Positions 45,373 to 55,182 of a stretch of DNA of 64,000 nucleotides are shown here, in pieces. Both the position numbers and the translations under genes were made by a program. The DNA is from Enterobacillus tribolii (GTDB lineage: Bacteria > Pseudomonadota > Gammaproteobacteria > Enterobacterales > Enterobacteriaceae), in contig NZ_QRAP01000009.1 in assembly GCF_003363015.1 (NCBI RefSeq), forward strand, positions 1 through 64,000, read 5' to 3'. How positions within the stretch are numbered: the stretch's first letter is position 1; each line of letters starts with the position of its first letter. The notes beneath the pieces are model-generated. The model was not told the DNA's origin. It made no database searches and saw nothing but the letters and a program-made list of their open reading frames with translations.

Positions 45373-47040
45373 ATGATTTATGCGTTTGTCAAAAAGGGGA
45401 GCTTCCAGGATTCCGTCAGCCTGATGCTGATATCCCGCAAGCTGAGCGCCCTGCCGGAAGTAGACGAGGTGTCGGTGATGATGGGCACGCCGGCCAACAA
45501 ATCGCTGTTAGAGGCCACCGGATTCTGGCATGACGATTTCGCCGACGCCACGCCCAACGACATCTGTGCCTCCATCCGCACCCACGACGCGGTCGCAGAC
45601 ATCATACCGCGGATGCGCAAACAGCTCGATGAAGAGCTTAACGCTATCGCCCAGGGTCAGAGCGGCGGCCAGCACCTGCAAAAAGCACGCCGCTGGGAAA
45701 GCGCCTGCCAGAAACTGCCTGACGCTAACCTGCTGCTGATTTCCGTCGCCGGCGAATATGCCGCCGGGCTGGCGCAGCAGGGGCTGGACGCGGGTAAAAA
45801 CGTGATGCTGTTTTCCGACAACGTGCCGCTGGAACAGGAAATTGCGCTTAAGCAATGCGCCCGTGACAAGGGCCTGCTGGTGATGGGGCCGGACTGCGGC
45901 ACCGCCATGGTGGCAGGCGCGCCGCTGGCGTTCGCCAACGTGCTGCCGCACGGTTCCATCGGCGTGATCGGCGCTTCCGGCACCGGCATTCAGGAGCTGA
46001 CGTCCCAAATCGCCCTGCTCGGCCAGGGGATTACCCACGCAATCGGCCTGGGCGGTCGCGACCTGAGTAACGACGTCGGCGGGCTGAGCGCCCTGACCGC
46101 CCTCGATATTCTGGCCGCAGACGAACAGAGCAAGGTACTGGCGTTCGTGTCTAAACCGCCGGCGCCGTCGGTACGCCGCAAGGTGCTGGAGGCGATGAAA
46201 GCGATTCCCAAACCGGTGGTGGCGCTGTTCCTTGGCAGCAAGCCGGAACAGCGCCATGACGGCAACGTCTGGCTGCCCGGCTCGCTGGCGGAAGCGGCTC
46301 AGCTTGCCGCAATGCTCGCCAGCGTGGAGCAAATCGCCACCCTGCATCCCGCTGTTACCGGCAAGAAGATCCTCGGCCTGTACGCCGGCGGTACGCTGGC
46401 CGCCGAGGCGGCGATGCTGCTGGCTGCGCAGATCGGCGCAGAGCCGGACAGCCATCACGATCGCGGCGTCATGCTGAACGCGCAGGGGCACATGCTGATT
46501 GACCTCGGCGACGACGCTTACACCGTAGGCCGTCCGCACCCGATGATCGACCCCACTACCCGTTCGCTGGAGATCGACAAGCTGAGCCGAGAAACCGACG
46601 TCGGCGTACTGCTGGTCGATGTCGTGCTGGGTTACGGCGCCTGCGACGATCCGGCCAGAGCGGTACTGGATGCGGTAGAGAAAGTACGCGCTGCACGCGG
46701 CCCGGCCAACCCGCTGGTGGTGATCGCCACCGTGACCGGAACGCAGAAAGATCCCCAGCCGCGCGCCGCGCAAATCGACACGCTGATCAACGGCGACATT
46801 GTAGTGATGAACACCTTGCAGGAAGCGGTGCTGCTTGCCCACCACCTGACCACCCGCCACCCGCAGGGAGAGGCCCGCCCCCGTCCCGCGCTGCTGGACG
46901 GCGTGCAGGTGATCAACGCCGGCCTGCGCAGCTTCGCCCAGGATCTGCAAAGCGCGGGCTGCCCGGTGGTGCATTACCAGTGGGCGCCGGTCGCCGGCGG
47001 CAATGCCCGCCTGGCCGCCCTGTTATCCCGGTTGCAGTAA
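45373..47040 (+). CDS. allF: AllF (FdrA), oxamate carbamoyltransferase subunit
   Basis: The 555-residue protein has two CoA-ligase-like (succinyl-CoA synthetase alpha) regions: LLLISVAGEYAA and LVMGPDCGTAMV, then GVIGASGTGIQE and IGLGGRDLSNDVGG. This is the FdrA pattern. FdrA, YlbE and YlbF (AllFGH) form the oxamate carbamoyltransferase that splits oxalurate into oxamate and carbamoyl phosphate in E. coli. A CCGAGG site precedes the ATG. The length is normal for the family. Confidence 0.88.
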   Translation: MIYAFVKKGSFQDSVSLMLISRKLSALPEVDEVSVMMGTPANKSLLEATGFWHDDFADATPNDICASIRTHDAVADIIPRMRKQLDEELNAIAQGQSGGQHLQKARRWESACQKLPDANLLLISVAGEYAAGLAQQGLDAGKNVMLFSDNVPLEQEIALKQCARDKGLLVMGPDCGTAMVAGAPLAFANVLPHGSIGVIGASGTGIQELTSQIALLGQGITHAIGLGGRDLSNDVGGLSALTALDILAADEQSKVLAFVSKPPAPSVRRKVLEAMKAIPKPVVALFLGSKPEQRHDGNVWLPGSLAEAAQLAAMLASVEQIATLHPAVTGKKILGLYAGGTLAAEAAMLLAAQIGAEPDSHHDRGVMLNAQGHMLIDLGDDAYTVGRPHPMIDPTTRSLEIDKLSRETDVGVLLVDVVLGYGACDDPARAVLDAVEKVRAARGPANPLVVIATVTGTQKDPQPRAAQIDTLINGDIVVMNTLQEAVLLAHHLTTRHPQGEARPRPALLDGVQVINAGLRSFAQDLQSAGCPVVHYQWAPVAGGNARLAALLSRLQ

Positions 47041-47071
47041 TCGAACGAATACATCAGAAGAAGAGGTTGTT

Positions 47072-48343
47072 ATGTACAAATCTATTGCCGAGGCCAACGA
47101 CGCCATCATTGAACGTATTAAAGCGGCCCGTCCCCATTGGATTGACGTTCGCCCCGCAGCCGACGTTATCCCGGAACTGCAACAGGGCCGTAAGCTGCTG
47201 CACGCCGGCCCGCCGATTTGCTGGCAGGACATGACCGGGCCGATGCGCGGCGCCTGCATCGGCGCCAGCCTGTTTGAAGGCTGGGCGGCCAGCGAAGAAG
47301 AAGCGGCCGCGTTACTGGAAAACGGCGAAATTACCTTTATCCCCTGCCACCATGTCAATGCGGTAGGTCCGATGGGCGGCATCACCTCCGCCACCATGCC
47401 GGTTATCGTGGTGAAAAACGTCACGCACGGCAACAGCGCGTATTGCAACCTGAACGAAGGCATCGGGAAAGTCATGCGCTTCGGCGCATACGGCCCGGAC
47501 GTGCAGCAGCGCCTGCGCTGGATGCGCGATACGCTGGCGCCGGTGCTGAGCCGGGTGCTGCGCGACACCGAAAACGGCATCGACCTGACCGCCCTGATGG
47601 CGCAGGCCATTACCATGGGCGACGAATTCCACCAGCGCAACATCGCCGCTTCGGCGCTGCTGATGCGTACCCTGGCGCCGAAAATCGCCCTGCTGGACGG
47701 TGACAAAGAGAAACTGGGCGAAGTCCTGCAGTTCCTCAGCGTGACCGACCAGTTCTTCCTCAACCTGGCAATGGCCTACTGCAAAGCGGTGATGGACGCT
47801 GCCGCCGCTATCAAGGCCGGTTCCATCGTCACCGCCATGACGCGTAACGGCCGCAACTTCGGCATCCGCGTCAGCGGGTTGGGCGATCGCTGGTTCACCG
47901 CGCCGGTCAATACGCCGCAGGGGCTGTTTTTCACCGGCTTCAGCCAGGATGACGCCAACCCGGACATCGGCGACAGCGCCATCACGGAAACCTTCGGCAT
48001 CGGCGGCGCGGCGATGATTGCCGCTCCGGGCGTCACCCGCTTCGTCGGCGCGGGCGGCATGGAGGCAGCGCAGGAAACGTCGGAAGAAATGAGTGAAATC
48101 TACCTGCAACACAACCCGCTGCTGCAAATTCCCTCATGGAACTTCCAGGGTGCCTGCCTCGGGCTGGATATCCGCAGAGTGGTGGAAACCGGTATCACCC
48201 CGCTGATCAATACCGGTATCGCGCATAAAGACGCAGGCATCGGTCAGGTCGGCGCCGGGACGGTACGCGCACCGTTGCCCTGCTTCGAACAGGCGCTGGA
48301 AGCCCTGGCTGAAGCCATGAATATCAAGGCGGAAGTCGAGTAA
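47072..48343 (+). CDS. allG: AllG (YlbE, DUF1116), oxamate carbamoyltransferase subunit
   Basis: The 423-residue DUF1116 protein starts MYKSIAEANDAIIERIKAAR. It has the conserved segments CWQDMTGPMRGACIGASLFE, CHHVNAVGPMGGITSATMP and GAAMIAAPGVTRFVG. An AAGAGG site supports the start at 47072 over a longer upstream frame. It acts with AllF and AllH. It lies 31 bp after allF. Confidence 0.9.
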   Translation: MYKSIAEANDAIIERIKAARPHWIDVRPAADVIPELQQGRKLLHAGPPICWQDMTGPMRGACIGASLFEGWAASEEEAAALLENGEITFIPCHHVNAVGPMGGITSATMPVIVVKNVTHGNSAYCNLNEGIGKVMRFGAYGPDVQQRLRWMRDTLAPVLSRVLRDTENGIDLTALMAQAITMGDEFHQRNIAASALLMRTLAPKIALLDGDKEKLGEVLQFLSVTDQFFLNLAMAYCKAVMDAAAAIKAGSIVTAMTRNGRNFGIRVSGLGDRWFTAPVNTPQGLFFTGFSQDDANPDIGDSAITETFGIGGAAMIAAPGVTRFVGAGGMEAAQETSEEMSEIYLQHNPLLQIPSWNFQGACLGLDIRRVVETGITPLINTGIAHKDAGIGQVGAGTVRAPLPCFEQALEALAEAMNIKAEVE

Positions 48344-48444
48344 ATGCCGTAACGCGCAACGGGGGTGCTGAAGCGCTCCCGTTGCGCGGCTTCATGGATA
48401 CGGAGCGACAGGTACACGACAGAGATAAATACAGGGAGGCCAGC

Positions 48445-49281
48445 ATGACCATCACGCCACTCGCCACCGCATGCTCTGCTCCACTTCAAACCGGCTTTTG
48501 GCGCTGCCACAGCCACTTTCGTCATGCCATCAATCTCCAGCATCCTCAGGGCGATCTCTTAACCCTGCTTTGCACCGCGCCGGAACTGACCCCGATGGGA
48601 TGGTTGCTGGCCCGGACTGATTTCCATGCCATCAGCTCGCGCCTGAAGCCCGGCCAAACGCTGCACATGACGCAGGACGGCCTGCACGGCAACGGCTTTC
48701 ATATTTCCCGGCCGCGCCGCTGTCTCGCGCTTAACCCTGCGCCAGCCCCGCAACTCCCCGATCTTGCCTCACACTTAACCGGCATCCCGCATCCCACCGG
48801 CCTCTGCGGCCCGCTGAACCGTGCACTCCAGCAACCGGATAGCATTCAGGCACGTCTGTTCGCGATCCTGAACGCCTGGTTCACCACCGGCGCAGGCGTG
48901 CCGGCAACCTTTATCGGCCTCGGCCCCGGCCTCACCCCCAGCGCGGACGACATGGTGATCGGCGCTCTGGCGCTGTTGCATACGTCGCCTGAATTGCGCG
49001 CCCAAATGCGAAGCCGTTCCCTGTTGCCAAACCTCAATGAACTCCATACGCTGACAACCCCGGTCAGCGCCTGTTATCTTAACCATGCCAGCCAGGGACG
49101 GTTTTCGTCAGCCCTGATTCGCCTGCTGCGCCGCCTGACCCGCGGCTCACCGGCCACGAACGGGGCGATCGCTAAACTGTTGGCGCACGGGCATACCTCA
49201 GGCGCCGACACGCTGCTGGGTATCTGCGTTGCGCAGCGCTGGCTGTCAGTCACTTATCCGGGAGCCGTCCGTTATGTTTGA
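48445..49281 (+). CDS. allH: AllH (YlbF, DUF2877), oxamate carbamoyltransferase subunit
   Basis: The 278-residue DUF2877 protein has the family signature [18 protein letters not shown] near residue 155 and [13 protein letters not shown] near the C-terminus. The start at 48445 (MTITPL) follows GGGAGGC; the frame extends 21 codons further without support. Its 3' end overlaps the allS start by 8 bp. It completes the AllFGH set. Confidence 0.87.
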   Translation: MTITPLATACSAPLQTGFWRCHSHFRHAINLQHPQGDLLTLLCTAPELTPMGWLLARTDFHAISSRLKPGQTLHMTQDGLHGNGFHISRPRRCLALNPAPAPQLPDLASHLTGIPHPTGLCGPLNRALQQPDSIQARLFAILNAWFTTGAGVPATFIGLGPGLTPSADDMVIGALALLHTSPELRAQMRSRSLLPNLNELHTLTTPVSACYLNHASQGRFSSALIRLLRRLTRGSPATNGAIAKLLAHGHTSGADTLLGICVAQRWLSVTYPGAVRYV

Positions 49282-50203
49282 TCAGGAAACTTTGCGAACC
49301 TTTATCCGCGTTGCCGAAAGCCGCAGCTTCTCCAAAGCGGCGGAGAGCCTGCACAAAACGCCGGCGGCAATCAGCTACCGGATAAAAATGCTGGAAGAAC
49401 ATCTCGGTACGCTGCTGTTTTTACGCACCACCCGTACCGTAACGCTGACGCCCGCCGGCAATCATTTGCTGGAACGCTGCCATCAGTGGCTGAGCTGGAT
49501 CGATGCGATGCCGGATGAACTGAGCCAAATCAACGACGGCGTAGAGCGTCAGGTCAATCTGGTGGTGAACAACCTGCTGTATAACGCGGCAGCGGCCGCA
49601 CGCCTGCTGAGCTGGCTTAATCAGCGTTTTCCCTTTACCCAGTTTCAGCTGTCGCGCCAGGTGTATATGGGCGTGTGGGATTCCATGCTGTACGGCGATT
49701 TTCAGCTCGCCATCGGCGTCACCGGGTCGGAGTCGCTTTCCAACTCCATCAGCCTGCTGCCGTTCGGCGAAATCAGTTGGGTGTTCGTCATCGCGCCGCA
49801 TCATCCGCTGGCGGCCAAAAGCGGTACGTTGGGCGAAGCACAGCTGCGGGCTTATTCCGCAATCAATATCGAAGATACGTCGCGCAACCTGACGAAGCGG
49901 GTTGCCTGGCTGCTTTCCGGGCAGAAGGAAATCAAGGTGCCGGATATGCAGACCAAGCTGGAATGCCATCTGGACGGGTTGGGCGTCGGCTTTTTGCCTA
50001 AAAACCTGTGTCAGCCCTATATCGACAGCGGGCAGTTGATCGCCCGCGATGTGGAAAACCGCCGTCAGCCGTCGCCGCTGTCGTTGGCCTGGAGTAAGGA
50101 GCGCAGCGGCAAAGCGGTACGGGAGATCGTTTCGCTGTTTCGGCACGGCGACGAGCGCATCAGCGGTTTCCTCAATAATATCGACCGTTTGCCGCCGCTA
50201 TAA
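49274..50203 (+). CDS. allS: AllS-type LysR transcriptional activator
   Basis: The 309-residue LysR protein has an N-terminal winged HTH ([20 protein letters not shown]). It follows E. coli AllS closely along its length ([55 protein letters not shown]). E. coli AllS activates the allDC genes for allantoin use. Here it is the last gene of the transporter-allFGH operon, overlapping allH by 8 bp, and it probably activates this locus in response to a ureide (inference). Confidence 0.88.
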   Translation: MFDQETLRTFIRVAESRSFSKAAESLHKTPAAISYRIKMLEEHLGTLLFLRTTRTVTLTPAGNHLLERCHQWLSWIDAMPDELSQINDGVERQVNLVVNNLLYNAAAAARLLSWLNQRFPFTQFQLSRQVYMGVWDSMLYGDFQLAIGVTGSESLSNSISLLPFGEISWVFVIAPHHPLAAKSGTLGEAQLRAYSAINIEDTSRNLTKRVAWLLSGQKEIKVPDMQTKLECHLDGLGVGFLPKNLCQPYIDSGQLIARDVENRRQPSPLSLAWSKERSGKAVREIVSLFRHGDERISGFLNNIDRLPPL

Positions 50204-50204
50204 C

Positions 50205-50693
<489 letters not shown>

Positions 50694-50744
50694 TTAAATT
50701 AGTGATAAAAATGAAATGATGTTTCATTTTTATCACTAATTTAA
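50694..50744. promoter_or_regulatory. Perfect 23-bp inverted repeat upstream of tabA with a KdgR-like core
   Basis: The arms 50694-50716 and 50722-50744 are exact reverse complements around a 5-bp centre (TGATG). The inner 19 bp (50710-50728, AATGAAATGATGTTTCATT) match the KdgR-box pattern AATRAAAYRNYRTTTYATT at every position. The element ends 13 bp before the tabA start codon, so it covers the leader and possibly the promoter. It could also form an RNA hairpin. Confidence 0.7.
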
Positions 50745-50847
50745 CCTTATGTCATCCGGAGATGCATCAGGCAGTGATGAAACAACGGGAATTTCTCCGC
50801 TGATGATTCGGAATGAATATCAGGGCAAAAAAGTGAGAGACAGGCGG

Positions 50848-50878
50848 AAATGTACCGGTAAATATTCCCGGTACATTT
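50848..50878 (-). terminator. Hairpin after treC
   Basis: AAATGTACCGG and CCGGTACATTT form a perfect 11-bp stem with a 9-nt loop. It starts 12 bp past the treC stop on the minus strand. The U-tract is weak. Confidence 0.6.
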
Positions 50879-50890
50879 CATTCACGACAG

Positions 50891-52522
50891 TTATTCCAGC
50901 AGCCAAATAGCTTCGTATGGTCTTAATACCCCAGACGCGCTTCCATCCTCCGGGTAGTTCCCCATCAGCCTTTGTGCGTTGGCATCAATGCCCTCTCTGC
51001 TCCACGCCTGCGTTTCCCCGCTGAGGTTAACCGCCACCCACAGCGTCTGTTCCTGCCAGCGACGGCGATAAACCCACAGCACCGGGCTTTCCGGCAGCAG
51101 GTCACGGTAGTCGCCGAAGGTCAGTATTTCATGCTGTTTACGCAGTTGGATCAGTTGCCGGTAGCAATGAAACACCGAATCCGGGTCCTGCACCGCTGCC
51201 GCCGCGTTGATGGTGGTGAAGTTTTCGGCCAGCGGTATCCACGGCGTTCCGTGGGTAAAACCGGCGTGTTCGCCGCTATCCCACTGCATCGGCGTGCGTC
51301 CGTTGTCGCGGGACTTGGCCGCGAGGATCGCCAGCAGGCTGCTCTCCGTGCGGCCCTGCTCACGCAGTTCGCGAAACATATTGAGGCTTTCCACATCCCG
51401 GTATTGATCAATGCGGGTAAAGCCCGGATTGGTCATGCCCAGCTCTTCCCCCTGGTAGATATACGGCGTTCCCTGCATGCCATGCAGCGCCATCGCCAGC
51501 ATTTTGGCGGCAGTAACGCGCAGCGGGCCGTCATTGCCGAAGCGGGAAACAATGCGCGGCTGATCGTGGTTACACCAGAACAGGGCGTTCCAGGCTTTGC
51601 CGTGCATACCGCGCTGCCAGTGGGTAAAAATCTGTTTAAGCTGCACAAAGTCCGGCGCTGCCCGCGTCCATTTTTCCCCGTTGGGGTAGTCCACCTTCAG
51701 ATGGTGAAAGTTGAACGTCATCGACAGCTCATCACCATCCAGCGCCGCGTAGCGCTGACAATGCTCCAGCGAGGTGGAAGACATCTCGCCGACCGTCATC
51801 AGCCCGCGCGGCCGGAACACATCGCGGCTGAACTCCTGCAGGAATTCATGGATGCGCGGCCCGTCGGTGTAGAAACGCCGCCCGTCGCCGCTGCTATCAT
51901 TGGGGAAATCCTGTTGCTTGGAAACCAGGTTCACCACGTCCAGCCGCATGCCGTCCACGCCTTTGTCGGCCCAGAACTCGCAGACTTTTTTCAGCGCGTC
52001 CCGCACCGGCGGATGCTCCCAGTTCAAATCCGCCTGCTCCGGGGCGAACAGGTGCAAATAGTATTTACCGACCGCCGCATTCCACTGCCAGGCAGGGCCG
52101 CCGAACTTGGAGCGCCAGTTGTTGGTCAGCTGACGCCAGATGTAAAACTGCCGGTGCGGATTGTCCGGCTTCTGTGCTTCAAGGAACCACGGATGCGCGG
52201 TGGAAGTGTGGTTAAAAACCATGTCCATCACGATGCGGATACCACGTTGATGCGCCTGCTCCACCAGGTCGGTGAAATCATCCATCGTGCCGTAGGCCGG
52301 ATCGATGGCGCAGTAATCCGCCACATCGTAGCCGTTATCCACCTGCGGCGATGGATAAACCGGCGTCAGCCACAGCGCATCCACGCCCAGCTGTTGCAGA
52401 TAGTCCAGCCGCTGGATAACGCCCCTCAGATCCCCGGTTCCCCTGCCCGTCGTATCCTGAAAGCTTTTCGGGTAAATCTGGTAAATCACCCCGTTTTGCC
52501 ACCAGGGAAGGGAAGTTTGCAT
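50891..52522 (-). CDS. treC: Trehalose-6-phosphate hydrolase
   Basis: The 543-residue GH13 enzyme starts MQTSLPWWQNGVIYQIYPKS. It has the alpha-amylase family motifs IRIVMDMVFNHTS, GMRLDVVNLVSKQ (nucleophile Asp), LMTVGEMSS (acid Glu) and CNHDQPRIVSRFG. It splits imported trehalose-6-phosphate into glucose and glucose-6-phosphate. It lies 20 bp after treB, as the second gene of the operon. Confidence 0.96.
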   Translation of the reverse strand: MQTSLPWWQNGVIYQIYPKSFQDTTGRGTGDLRGVIQRLDYLQQLGVDALWLTPVYPSPQVDNGYDVADYCAIDPAYGTMDDFTDLVEQAHQRGIRIVMDMVFNHTSTAHPWFLEAQKPDNPHRQFYIWRQLTNNWRSKFGGPAWQWNAAVGKYYLHLFAPEQADLNWEHPPVRDALKKVCEFWADKGVDGMRLDVVNLVSKQQDFPNDSSGDGRRFYTDGPRIHEFLQEFSRDVFRPRGLMTVGEMSSTSLEHCQRYAALDGDELSMTFNFHHLKVDYPNGEKWTRAAPDFVQLKQIFTHWQRGMHGKAWNALFWCNHDQPRIVSRFGNDGPLRVTAAKMLAMALHGMQGTPYIYQGEELGMTNPGFTRIDQYRDVESLNMFRELREQGRTESSLLAILAAKSRDNGRTPMQWDSGEHAGFTHGTPWIPLAENFTTINAAAAVQDPDSVFHCYRQLIQLRKQHEILTFGDYRDLLPESPVLWVYRRRWQEQTLWVAVNLSGETQAWSREGIDANAQRLMGNYPEDGSASGVLRPYEAIWLLE

Positions 52523-52542
52523 AATTCGACTCCAATAACATG

Positions 52543-53958
52543 TTACTGCGGCAACTCGCCGCGGCTGGCTTTGCGCTTATACACCGCCAGCGTCAATACC
52601 ATCGGCACCGCGATGGCCACCACCATCGCCAGCGCATAAATTCCCCAGAAGCGCGGCTGAATAGAAAGAATGCCCGGCAAACCACCGACGCCGATACCGT
52701 TCGCCATCACACCGCTCAGGCCGCAAATCAGCCCGGCGCAGGCCGCGCCGATCATCGCGCACAGCATGGGGAAGCGGTATTTGAGGTTGATGCCATACAT
52801 CGCCGGTTCGGTAACGCCCAGATAAGCGGAAATCGCCGCGGGTACGGAGACTTCCCGCTCATTGGCCTTGCGGCTGATGATGATGATCGCCAGCACCGCC
52901 GACGCCTGGGCAATGTTAGACAGCGCGATAATCGGCCACACCGGGGTGCCGCCCATGCTCTGCACCATCTGCATATCAATGGCAAGCGTGGTCTGATGCA
53001 CGCCGGTCACTACCAGCGGCGCATAGAGGAAGCCGAACAACGCAGCGCCGATCGGCGCGAAGCTGCCGGTCATCACCGCCTTCACCGCCCAGGCCACGCC
53101 GTCGCCGATCATGCGGCCGAACGGGCCAATCAGGGTATGAGCCAGGAACACCGCCAGCAGCAGGGAAACCACCGGCACCACCACCAGATAGAGATAATCC
53201 GGCACGATGCGTTTCAGGCGGGTTTCAATCCACCCCAGCGCCAGACCAGCCAGCACCGAAGGGATCACCTGCGCCTGATAGCCCACCTTCTCCACCGTGA
53301 ACCAACCGAAATTCCAGACTTCCGGAAGCTGCTGCCCCAGCATGTAAGAGTTCATCAGCTGTGGAGAAACCAGCGTAATCCCCAGAACGATGCCCAGAAT
53401 CGGCGTGCCGCCCATTTTCTTCACCGTAGACCAGCAGATCCCTACCGGCAGGTAGAAGAAAATCGCCTCCCCCAGCAGCCAGAGGAAGTCATAAGCCGTT
53501 TTCCAGAACGGATGCAACTGCGTCAGGGTTTTACCGTCCACCATCGGAATATCGCCGATAACGTTACGGAACCCCAGAATCAGACCGCCGCTGATCAAAG
53601 CAGGCAGCAGCGGGAAGAAAATTTCTGCGAAGTGAGAGATGGCGTTTTCATACCAGCTCATATTTTTACGTGCGGCGACCTTAGCCTGTTCTTTGTTGCT
53701 GGCGTCAACCTGCGCGGCGGCGATTAACGCCTGGTACCAGTCACCCACATCTGTGCCGATCACTACCTGAAACTGCCCGGCATTGGTGAAGCAGCCCTTC
53801 ACCATCGGCAGCGCCTCAATATCTTTCGGCGACGCCAGCGCCGGATCGTTCAGCACGAAACGTAAACGGGTCAGGCAGTGACTCACCGTCGCGATGTTCT
53901 CCTTGCCGCCCACCAGCGCGATTAAACGCTCGATGTACTGCTGTTGTACTTTGCTCAT
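52543..53958 (-). CDS. treB: PTS trehalose-specific EIIBC component
   Basis: The 471-residue protein has an N-terminal EIIB domain with the phospho-Cys at C28 (NIATVSHCLTRLRF) and a ~10-helix EIIC domain (HFAEIFFPLLPALISGG; ITLVSPQLMNSYML). It is close to E. coli TreB (473). The ATG at 53958 gives the family N-terminus MSK; a GTG three codons upstream is possible. A candidate TreR operator lies ~90 bp upstream. The regulator gene treR, adjacent in E. coli, is not here. Confidence 0.96.
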   Translation of the reverse strand: MSKVQQQYIERLIALVGGKENIATVSHCLTRLRFVLNDPALASPKDIEALPMVKGCFTNAGQFQVVIGTDVGDWYQALIAAAQVDASNKEQAKVAARKNMSWYENAISHFAEIFFPLLPALISGGLILGFRNVIGDIPMVDGKTLTQLHPFWKTAYDFLWLLGEAIFFYLPVGICWSTVKKMGGTPILGIVLGITLVSPQLMNSYMLGQQLPEVWNFGWFTVEKVGYQAQVIPSVLAGLALGWIETRLKRIVPDYLYLVVVPVVSLLLAVFLAHTLIGPFGRMIGDGVAWAVKAVMTGSFAPIGAALFGFLYAPLVVTGVHQTTLAIDMQMVQSMGGTPVWPIIALSNIAQASAVLAIIIISRKANEREVSVPAAISAYLGVTEPAMYGINLKYRFPMLCAMIGAACAGLICGLSGVMANGIGVGGLPGILSIQPRFWGIYALAMVVAIAVPMVLTLAVYKRKASRGELPQ

Positions 53959-54045
53959 AGTAAGCACCCGTAGAAGTAAAGAGGTCTCTGATTCAAAGGA
54001 TATGTTCTCTTTAACAGACTAGTCAGAAGTTGGCGTTTGTTAAAT

Positions 54046-54057
54046 GGGAACGTTCCC
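54046..54057. promoter_or_regulatory. Candidate TreR operator
   Basis: GGGAACGTTCCC is a perfect 12-bp palindrome with the central CG typical of LacI-family operators. It lies 88 bp upstream of the treB start. TreR is the expected ligand. Confidence 0.65.
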
Positions 54058-54133
54058 GAAAATCAATGGAGATCACAAAATGGCGACATTTCATTCAAAA
54101 AAGAGGGGGAAAGAGGACGACAGGAGGGTTAAC

Positions 54134-54157
54134 GCCAGCCGATATTTACCGGCTGGC
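54134..54157 (-). terminator. Hairpin after ridA
   Basis: GCCAGCCG and CGGCTGGC form an 8-bp stem with an 8-nt loop, 10 bp past the ridA stop. No clear U-tract is present. Confidence 0.5.
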
Positions 54158-54166
54158 ATCAGCACA

Positions 54167-54553
54167 TCAGCGACGAACGGCGATGGCTTCGATTTCGATC
54201 TTCACGTCTTTCGGCAGACGCGCGACTTCCACACAGGAACGGGCCGGGAAGGTCGCCTTATGCTCATTGAAGAATTTCTCGTATTCTGCGTTTACTGCCG
54301 CAAAATCGTTGAGATCTTTAACGAACACCGTGGTTTTAACGATATCGCCCACTTTCAGGCCGGCGGCTTCGACGATAGCCCGGACGTTTTCCAGAGACTG
54401 GCGCGCCTGTGCGACAACATCATCCGCAACCTGGCCAGTTTTCGGATCAACCGGGATCTGACCGGAAGTAATGATCATGCTTCCCAGATCAACGCCCTGA
54501 ACGTAAGGACCGATCGCTGCGGGGGCCTGCTCTGTACTGATGATACGTGACAT
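54167..54553 (-). CDS. ridA: Enamine/imine deaminase RidA
   Basis: The 128-residue YjgF/YER057c/UK114 protein starts MSRIISTEQAPAAIGPYVQG and ends CVEVARLPKDVKIEIEAIAV, with the invariant Arg in the ARSCVEV segment. It hydrolyses reactive 2-aminoacrylate and other enamines made by PLP enzymes. The start at 54553 follows AAAAAGGAG. It sits downstream of pyrI, as in E. coli. Confidence 0.96.
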   Translation of the reverse strand: MSRIISTEQAPAAIGPYVQGVDLGSMIITSGQIPVDPKTGQVADDVVAQARQSLENVRAIVEAAGLKVGDIVKTTVFVKDLNDFAAVNAEYEKFFNEHKATFPARSCVEVARLPKDVKIEIEAIAVRR

Positions 54554-54704
54554 GTCTGCTCCTTTTTGGACTCTGACGGGCCGGGCGGTACATCGCACCG
54601 GCGCTTATGCCCGAAAACAACGGGCATCTACGGATAATAACACCGGGCTATTATAAGTAGAGCGCCGCCGGATGCACAGTGACCCGGCCCACAAAGGACG
54701 GTCA

Positions 54705-55169
54705 TCAGATATTCTGCATCACCGCCTGATGGTCAAACTCTTTCTCGCAATATTTACATTTCAACAGAACATTTCCCTGCCGTGTACGTACTGCAAAGCC
54801 AGAAGTCACTTGTTCACCGCGGCTGATGCAGTTGCTGTTCGGGCAGTCCAGCACGCCGTCAATGCGTTCCGGCAGGCCGAGCGTCAGCTTGCGCACCACT
54901 TCATAGTTTTCAATACGGTTAACCGTGGCTTTCGGCGCATACATCGCCAGCTGGTTGGCCTGCTCTTCGGTCAGGAAAGTATTTTCAATTTTAATCAGGT
55001 CCTTACGCCCCAACTCATTGGAAGGCAGGTTCAGGCCGATGGTAACGCGGTTGTCGGTTTCGGTCAGTTTAAACAGGGTCAGCAGCTTAAAGCCGACATG
55101 GGCGGGAATATGATCGATGACGGTGCCGCATTTGATGGCTTCAACCTGCAATTTGTTATCGTGCGTCAT
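54705..55169 (-). CDS. pyrI: Aspartate carbamoyltransferase regulatory chain
   Basis: The 154-residue protein has its zinc ligands at Cys109, Cys114, Cys138 and Cys141, the same numbers as in E. coli PyrI. The N-terminal allosteric domain binds ATP/CTP. It assembles with PyrB in the c6r6 enzyme. The gene lies 13 bp after pyrB. Confidence 0.98.
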   Translation of the reverse strand: MTHDNKLQVEAIKCGTVIDHIPAHVGFKLLTLFKLTETDNRVTIGLNLPSNELGRKDLIKIENTFLTEEQANQLAMYAPKATVNRIENYEVVRKLTLGLPERIDGVLDCPNSNCISRGEQVTSGFAVRTRQGNVLLKCKYCEKEFDHQAVMQNI

Positions 55170-55182
55170 GTGCGTGTCTCCC

